A stretch of 49,279 nt of DNA from an uncultured Desulfobacteraceae bacterium. Lineage in GTDB: Bacteria > Desulfobacterota > Desulfobacteria > Desulfobacterales > Desulfatirhabdiaceae. The translations under genes were made by a program, and so were the position numbers. Every line of letters starts with the position of its first letter. Positions within the stretch are counted from its first letter, which is position 1. The notes under the pieces were generated by a model that saw only the letters and a list, made by a program, of their open reading frames with translations, was not told the origin of the DNA and ran no database searches. Below are positions 44,246-49,279 of the stretch, piece by piece. Location of the stretch: NCBI GenBank assembly GCA_903909505.1, contig CAIVVZ010000387.1:1-49279 (forward strand). Direction: 5' to 3'.

Positions 44246-45317
44246 TTCGGTGGTCCCATGGGTCCAAATTTTCTGAAGCGGAGAATGCAATGATTTCAGA
44301 AGCTATTTTTGTCACAGGAAGAATCCTGTCAACGATGCCAAGATCAATGGCTGCCTTGGGCATCCCGAAAATCGCACTCGTGTTTTCATCCTGGGCTATC
44401 GTTTTTCCACCTGCAGCCTTGAGAAATTTCATGCCGATGGCGCCGTCGCTTCCCATCCCCGTGAGGATAATTCCGAGAGCTCCAGGTCCATAATGATCTG
44501 CAACAGACTGGAACAGGTAATTCCCCGAGGGGCGGTGGCCGCCAACAGGGGGCGTGTCCACCAGCTTTATACGATTATTGGACGTAACCGTGAGATGGAA
44601 ATCGTCCGGAGCGAGTAGCGCCCGGCCCGGAATCACAAGGTCGTGGTCCTTTGCCACATGGACCTGCAGACAGTTTTTCCCTGTCAGCCATTCCGCCAGT
44701 CCCTTGATGAATCCGCCGATCATGTGTTGTACGATCAGCACGGGAATCGTGAGGTCCGAAGGAAGTTCCTGAAGAATCTGGAAGAGTGCGTTTGGACCCC
44801 CCGTGGAGGAAACAATCGCAACGATTCGTCTGTTTCCTTCTTTTATTGGGAGAGTTACGTTCGGCATTAGGCTTTCAGTGTGCTTTCTTTTTTCCCCTCC
44901 GCATTCTTTTAAAGACTCAGGACGTACCTTTGATAACAATTTGATTTTTCGAATGAGCGCTTTCGCTACTTCAGGCCGTGTCCTCCACCTGTAAAGATCT
45001 GCCTTGGGGATGACTTCGAGTATTCCGCAATCGAAAACGCGTAGGGCGTGATCCGTGAGTTCCTCGGACGAAGCAGTCAACATGATGATCGGGGTTGGCC
45101 TGATCTTCATGGCTTTGCTGGCGATGTCGTAGCCGTTTGTCTGTCTCAGTAAGGAATCCAGTATGATCAGATGCGGAAGTTGCGTTCTGAGAGCCTGAAG
45201 GGTTTCCGATTCATTTTCCGTCATCCCCACAACGGCGATCTCCGGGTCAAGGGCAAGAATGTCCCGGATCATTTCCCTGGCTGGTTTGAGATCGTCTACG
45301 ATTAAGACTTTTATCAT
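44238..45317 (-). CDS. cheB: CheB protein-glutamate methylesterase
   Basis: 359 residues. The receiver (about 1-120) has VLIVDDLKPAREMIRDIL, LIILDSLLRQTNG, IIMLTASSEE and EVIPKADLYRW. The methylesterase domain (about 165-345) has a Ser/His/Asp triad: Ser in IVAIVSSTGGPNAL, His in PVLIVQHMIGGF and Asp in ILTGMGSDGAIGM. It also has GRALLAPDDFHLTV and GGKTIAQDENTSAIFGMP. Phosphorylated CheB demethylates or deamidates receptors for adaptation. The gene lies 53 bp after cheA and overlaps cheR, so cheA-cheB-cheR form one unit. Confidence 0.95.
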   Translation of the reverse strand: MIKVLIVDDLKPAREMIRDILALDPEIAVVGMTENESETLQALRTQLPHLIILDSLLRQTNGYDIASKAMKIRPTPIIMLTASSEELTDHALRVFDCGILEVIPKADLYRWRTRPEVAKALIRKIKLLSKVRPESLKECGGEKRKHTESLMPNVTLPIKEGNRRIVAIVSSTGGPNALFQILQELPSDLTIPVLIVQHMIGGFIKGLAEWLTGKNCLQVHVAKDHDLVIPGRALLAPDDFHLTVTSNNRIKLVDTPPVGGHRPSGNYLFQSVADHYGPGALGIILTGMGSDGAIGMKFLKAAGGKTIAQDENTSAIFGMPKAAIDLGIVDRILPVTKIASEIIAFSASENLDPWDHRNG

Positions 45318-45370
45318 GGCACTGTGTCCGGGAATTTATTAATCGGTTTCTGTCGACCTGCCCTGAATGT

Positions 45371-47617
45371 TTACCCGATCAGGGTCTTGATGGTTTGGAT
45401 CAGCAACTCCTGGTTGAAACTCTTCTTCAGGAGAAAAGCATCTGCGCCAGCCTGGAGACCCTGTGTTTTTTCCGCTTCGCTCTCCAGCGATGTGACAATG
45501 ATGACCGGCAGATGAGAGAATCGATCATCATTTTTCAGGGTGGCAGTGAGGGTGAACCCGTCCATCCTGGGCATCTGGACATCCGTTATGACCAGATCAT
45601 ACTGGTTTTCCTCAAGCATGTTTATAGCCGCAAGGCCGTCTACGGCCGTTTCCACTTCAAATCCTGATGCTTCCAGGATGCTCTTTTCCAGGAGACGTGT
45701 CGTCATCTGATCTTCGACAAGCAGAATCCTCTGCCGGATTGCTTTCTTTTCAAAGGAGGCGCTTCTCTCCAGGAATTTGTTTCCTGCCTTGATCTGGGCT
45801 GTAGTAAACAGTCTGGGAACATCGATGATCAAGGCGATCTCTCCAGTGCCCAGGATGCTGGAGCCGGAGAAGATGGGAAGCCTTCTCAGATGGGTTCCCA
45901 GGTTGCGGATGACAATTTCCTCCACGCCAACCACTTCATCTACTTGAAAAGCGATTTTTTTTCCGCTGTGCCTGAGGAGTATGAGAGACAGCTTTCCATC
46001 GGTATCCACTTTTTCCGGTTTGGGAAAGGACAAAGTGAGGTCCAGTCGTTCACAAGGCACCATTTCACCCATCAGGTAAACGGCTTCCCGACCTTTGGCG
46101 ATAAGAATGCTATCCGGTGAAATCCGAAGGACCTGTACAGCGGAAAAAACGGGAATGGCCAGCGTATGTCCGGAGCAACGGACCAGAAAAGCCCTTGTTG
46201 TGGCCAATGTCAGTGGCAGGGAGATGGTTATTTTCGTTCTCTCTCCAGGATCGCTTGTTATTTCAACGCTGCCGTTGAGATTTTCCACGTTGTCCTTCAC
46301 CACCTCCATGCCGACACCCCGGCCGGAAAGTTCCGTCACCATGGCCGCCGTACTGAAGCCCTGAAGGAAAAGGAGATCGAAGACTTCATCATCTATAAGG
46401 CGTTTGGCATGATCCTCTGATAGAAAGCCTTTTTCCAGCGCCTTCTTCTTGATTTGCTCCTTGTCTATACCACGCCCATCATCCATGATTTCAATAATAA
46501 CTTTGTCAATATCCTGGAAAGCCCTGAGAATAATCTTACCTGTCTCCTCTTTCGATCTTTGTTTTCTTTCTTCAGGGTATTCAATGCCGTGATCGATGGC
46601 GTTTCTCAAAAGGTGCATCAGGGGATCGCTCAGTTCTTCTATCGCCCTTTTGTCTATGCGTGTTTCTTCCCCCTGAATGATCAGTTCCACTTTTTTGTTC
46701 TTCTGCCTCGCAAGATCGCGTACCGGTCGGGAAAAAGCGTTGAACAGCATGGAAACGGGAAGCATCCGGATGTCCATGACGAGTTGCTGGGTTTCCGTGA
46801 CAAGCTGTTTCAACACTTCCAGTGACTCCTGAAAGTTTCCACCGAATTGCTCAACGAACTGATGTCCTTTGCGCTGCTGCAGGATCAGTTCCTGCAAAGC
46901 GAAATGAAAGGGCTTCTGGCTTACGGATGTGTCCGAAAAATTTTCTTCCATGACGTTCAGGAGTTTTTGCTCCTTTTTCTGGGATGTTCCGGTCATGTCC
47001 AATTGATCCAGCAGGCTCTGCATTTGGTTTCGTAGAATAACCAGTTCCACGGCAATATTGAGAAAACGGTCCACTTTTTCCGTGGGAACCCTGACGGTAT
47101 TGTAGGCGGTCTTTCCCAAAGGAGTTTCGTAAATCCTTGACATTTTTTGCGGAATGGGGTGGGAGGGAAGGGATTCGCCTGAGGTTGGCAGCAATGCCTC
47201 CATTCTTTCAAGCAGGCCATTCAGTTGGGTGGTATCTTCTACAGGTGAATGGGACAGCCTTTCCACCATGGCGCTGATGACATCATTAGTCTGAAACAGT
47301 ACATCGAATGTTTCGGGATCCGTTTCCATCCGCTGCTCGCGAATTTCCCGAATGATGTCTTCCATATGGTGGCACAGGGATGTGATGTTTCCCAGTCCCA
47401 TGGTCATGGCGGCACCCTTCAGGCTATGGGCATTTCTGGAAATCCTGGACAGGGATTCGGAATCCGCAGAGCCTTCCTTTTCAAAGTGAAGCAGTCCCTG
47501 GTTGATGGCATCGATATGCTCCCTCGCCGACTCAATAAAACTGGGGATATATTCCCTGATGTTGGACGACAGGGGGGAATCTTCTTTTGGATGAAGATCT
47601 TTGTCGGTAGGATTCAT
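45371..47617 (-). CDS. cheA: CheA-type chemosensory kinase with fused C-terminal receiver
   Basis: 748 residues. HPt P1 (about 20-125) has the phospho-His in RNAHSLKGAAMTMGLGNI. No clear P2 is seen. P3 dimerisation has VDRFLNIAVELVILRNQMQS. P4 HATPase has LMHLLRNAIDHGIEYPEERK, MDDGRGIDKEQ and LSGRGVGMEVV. P5 CheW-like (about 480-620) has LATTRAFLVRCSGHTLAIPV and VVGVEEIVIRNLG. The terminal REC (about 625-748) has ILLVEDQMTTRLLEKSIL, LVITDVQMPRMDG and LLKKSFNQELL. A receiver on CheA is typical of FrzE-like or alternative-function pathways. Its Shine-Dalgarno sequence (GGAGGG) lies in the last codons of the MCP gene and its ATG directly follows that TAA, so the two are translationally coupled. 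Confidence 0.95.
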   Translation of the reverse strand: MNPTDKDLHPKEDSPLSSNIREYIPSFIESAREHIDAINQGLLHFEKEGSADSESLSRISRNAHSLKGAAMTMGLGNITSLCHHMEDIIREIREQRMETDPETFDVLFQTNDVISAMVERLSHSPVEDTTQLNGLLERMEALLPTSGESLPSHPIPQKMSRIYETPLGKTAYNTVRVPTEKVDRFLNIAVELVILRNQMQSLLDQLDMTGTSQKKEQKLLNVMEENFSDTSVSQKPFHFALQELILQQRKGHQFVEQFGGNFQESLEVLKQLVTETQQLVMDIRMLPVSMLFNAFSRPVRDLARQKNKKVELIIQGEETRIDKRAIEELSDPLMHLLRNAIDHGIEYPEERKQRSKEETGKIILRAFQDIDKVIIEIMDDGRGIDKEQIKKKALEKGFLSEDHAKRLIDDEVFDLLFLQGFSTAAMVTELSGRGVGMEVVKDNVENLNGSVEITSDPGERTKITISLPLTLATTRAFLVRCSGHTLAIPVFSAVQVLRISPDSILIAKGREAVYLMGEMVPCERLDLTLSFPKPEKVDTDGKLSLILLRHSGKKIAFQVDEVVGVEEIVIRNLGTHLRRLPIFSGSSILGTGEIALIIDVPRLFTTAQIKAGNKFLERSASFEKKAIRQRILLVEDQMTTRLLEKSILEASGFEVETAVDGLAAINMLEENQYDLVITDVQMPRMDGFTLTATLKNDDRFSHLPVIIVTSLESEAEKTQGLQAGADAFLLKKSFNQELLIQTIKTLIG

Positions 47618-49078
47618 TTATCCCTCCAGTTGAAACCTGGAGACAATCTGCTTGAGTTTGCCGGCCATCTGGCTCAATCCGTTTGCTGCTTTGGTGGTAT
47701 CTTCCGCGGCACCTGCCATCTGTCTTGCTACTTCTGACAATTCCCGCATGGTAATGACCACCTGATCGCTTGCGCTCTTTTGTTGGCCAGTGGCCGTGGA
47801 AACCTGTTTAGCCGAATCGGTGGTCTGCACGGCCATGGAGACAATTTCATGCATGGCTTTTTCAACCAGTTCAAGCTTTTCGGATCCGGTTTTGACAATC
47901 TTTACGCTTTCTTCCGCCACCATGACCGATGTATTGGCTGCAGACTGGATTTCCATGACAATCTCTTCAATGGTTTCCGTGGACTTGACGACGTTTTCCG
48001 CCAGTTTTCGAATTTCGGAGGCCACCACGGAAAATCCTCTTCCTGCTTCCCCTGCTTTGCTGGCCTCGATTGCGGCGTTCAGGGAAAGCATTTTTGTCTC
48101 AGCCGCCACTTCGTTAATAATCCCCAGAACTTTGCCGATTTGTTGAGATTTTTTTCCTAGAGACATAATCTTTTCAGCGCCGGTCTCTGTCTGGCGAAGA
48201 ATCCTATCCATCAGTTTTGCAGCTTCCGCCATGGCTTGGGCGCTTTCTTCGGCATTTTCCTGAGTGGATTCGGCCATGCCAGCCTGGATATGGCTGCTCT
48301 CTGCAATCTGTCCGGCCGTTGCGGAGAGTTCTTCAAGACTCGCGGTTGTCTGACCCACACTGGCCGCCTGTTCGGATGCGCCAGATGCCTGCTCTTCGGC
48401 AGTAGCCAGGATCTGGTTGCAGGCCGTTCCCATCTGCAAAATGGCCTCTTTTACCTGAACAATAATTTCCGTGAGATTGATTCTCATCTGATTAAAGGCT
48501 TCTCCGAGGACTCCTTTGAATTCAACCTGTGAAGTCAGATCGCCCATGGCAATGCTGTTGGCCTGGTTCGCAAGCTTGTTGAGTTCCTTTTGCATTTTGT
48601 AGAAGCTGAAGGACAGTGCGCCTATTTCGTCGCCATTCACCACATTTACAGGAAAAGATAGTTCGCCATCCACAATCTTACCTGCAATAATTTCCAGTTT
48701 CCGGACAGGGTCGGAAGCGCTTTCAGCCAGCCGGTAGCTGAGATAAAGCACCACAATCAGGACCACAAGGGAGGACAGCAGCGTGCTAACAAGAAAAGAG
48801 GTCATTTTGTCCCTGACCGATGCGAAACTGAAGACTTTCACCATCAGCCAGTCAGTGTCTCCGGTAGGTATGGCAACATAGATTTTCTGCCCCTTTATGT
48901 CCTCGTGAGAAGAGTTATTAAGGGTTCCCGCAGGCCCATTCATAAGATTTGTGAAAATGGACTTGAATGCTTCCGTGTTGGTGGAATCCAGGATGGGAGC
49001 CTTTTCATTGCTGATGATTTTGCCATTTCTGTGGAGGAAAAATACGGCCTCGCCATTCCTGTTGGTGGCTTCGGTCAC
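47618..49078 (-). CDS. methyl-accepting chemotaxis protein, 5'-truncated
   Basis: 486 residues from a GTG at 49078. The frame stays open to 49150 but has no ATG. The remaining periplasmic part ([33 protein letters not shown]) is the end of a dCache sensor. Its beginning and membrane helix 1 are missing. Membrane helix 2 is [24 protein letters not shown] (about 120-170) is followed by the signalling domain with its hairpin tip [20 protein letters not shown]. That tip differs from the usual E(I/Q)A(D/E)QTNLLALNAAIEA by having K-M-L. No C-terminal CheR-docking pentapeptide is present (end VSRFQLEG). The upstream break coincides with a transposase start reading the opposite way, so the gene was probably cut by an insertion; receptor function is doubtful. 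It would feed the CheA directly downstream. Confidence 0.85.
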   Translation of the reverse strand: MTEATNRNGEAVFFLHRNGKIISNEKAPILDSTNTEAFKSIFTNLMNGPAGTLNNSSHEDIKGQKIYVAIPTGDTDWLMVKVFSFASVRDKMTSFLVSTLLSSLVVLIVVLYLSYRLAESASDPVRKLEIIAGKIVDGELSFPVNVVNGDEIGALSFSFYKMQKELNKLANQANSIAMGDLTSQVEFKGVLGEAFNQMRINLTEIIVQVKEAILQMGTACNQILATAEEQASGASEQAASVGQTTASLEELSATAGQIAESSHIQAGMAESTQENAEESAQAMAEAAKLMDRILRQTETGAEKIMSLGKKSQQIGKVLGIINEVAAETKMLSLNAAIEASKAGEAGRGFSVVASEIRKLAENVVKSTETIEEIVMEIQSAANTSVMVAEESVKIVKTGSEKLELVEKAMHEIVSMAVQTTDSAKQVSTATGQQKSASDQVVITMRELSEVARQMAGAAEDTTKAANGLSQMAGKLKQIVSRFQLEG

Positions 49079-49198
49079 TATTTTTTTCCATGCGTCGCTT
49101 TCTGAATTTTCCGCCTGATCTTTAAGCTGACGTTTTAAACTAAGGATGCATTACAAAACAACTTGACTATTTCTCTATTATAGAGATATGCTGTATCT

Positions 49199-49279
49199 AT
49201 GTCAATCATATTAGAGCAAATCAAGATACGGAGCGACCTGTTAGTCTCAGTTTTAGATGAAAGGCAGTATCGGTTGTAC
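49199..49279 (+). mobile_element. start of a probable ISAzo13-like transposase gene, continuing past the right edge
   Basis: ATG at 49199 opens 27 codons to the window edge, reading MSIILEQIKIRSDLLVSVLD and then ERQYRLY. Transposases of the ISAzo13 family begin with a helix of the form LxPLLDERQRRLWAAxEA, which this matches. Upstream, TTGACT (49163-49168) and TATGCT (49187-49192) are 18 bp apart. The element's left end should lie between 49141 and about 49165, where the MCP frame stops on the other strand. Only the first 27 residues are seen, so the family call is tentative. Confidence 0.5.

Noticed and set aside
1..49279. Search for tRNA or rRNA genes
   Set aside because: No cloverleaf-like or rRNA-like stretch was noticed in the gaps, all of which are short; a covariance-model scan was not possible here.

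Overview
The window reads as a chromosomal segment of a Deltaproteobacterium (Desulfobacterota). The basis is the extreme density of PAS-rich hybrid kinases, a very large CoA-enzyme activase, PAS loops carrying Cys-Pro pairs, and a recurrent four-cysteine C-terminal domain common in that phylum. Genus cannot be assigned from the sequence alone. Almost everything lies on the minus strand; only a diguanylate cyclase, a bacteriohemerythrin and two transposase fragments lie on the plus strand.

Layout. 1-2502: a double-ATPase CoA-enzyme activase, open to the left edge. 2629-3246: a SAM methyltransferase. 3.3-4.2 kb: a scar holding a decayed transposase and the last 36 codons of a lost histidine kinase. 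4.2-24.3 kb: two-component genes in close head-to-tail runs, namely a stand-alone receiver, hybrid kinases, kinases with periplasmic solute-binding sensors (two SBP_bac_3-like modules; a separate Peripla_BP_6 protein paired with a dCache kinase; a PhnD-like module on a 1439-residue hybrid kinase with HPt), and a c-di-GMP-type run (REC-PAS, HDOD, REC-HD-GYP, REC-PAS-kinase). 24.3-25.1 kb: a repeat cluster and a hicAB toxin-antitoxin pair with its own promoter/operator. 25.2-26.6 kb: PAS-GGDEF diguanylate cyclase and bacteriohemerythrin (+). 26.6-32.7 kb: an operon reading heme oxygenase fusion, CarH-type cobalamin module (frameshifted), PAS kinase, receiver with four-cysteine domain, hybrid kinase. 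32.8-42.5 kb: four large sensors, including one with a periplasmic c-type heme domain, separated by receiver-domain remnants. 42.8-49.1 kb: a chemosensory operon (MCP, cheA-REC, cheB, cheR) without cheW. The MCP has lost its 5' end at the edge of a probable ISAzo13-like element entering from the right.

How the parts fit. None of the response regulators I could read carries a DNA-binding or sigma-54 activator domain. Visible outputs are c-di-GMP turnover (GGDEF, HD-GYP-like), HDOD, receptor methylation/demethylation and the uncharacterised CX2C-X29-CX2C domain. The region therefore looks like a post-translational signalling network that senses solutes, redox state/heme, and perhaps cobalamin or light. 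It seems to have grown by duplication: there are near-identical kinase cores on different sensors, duplicated receiver tails and at least three kinase/receiver relics. The best candidates for something new are the heme oxygenase / CarH-like / kinase operon and the four-cysteine domain that occurs three times.
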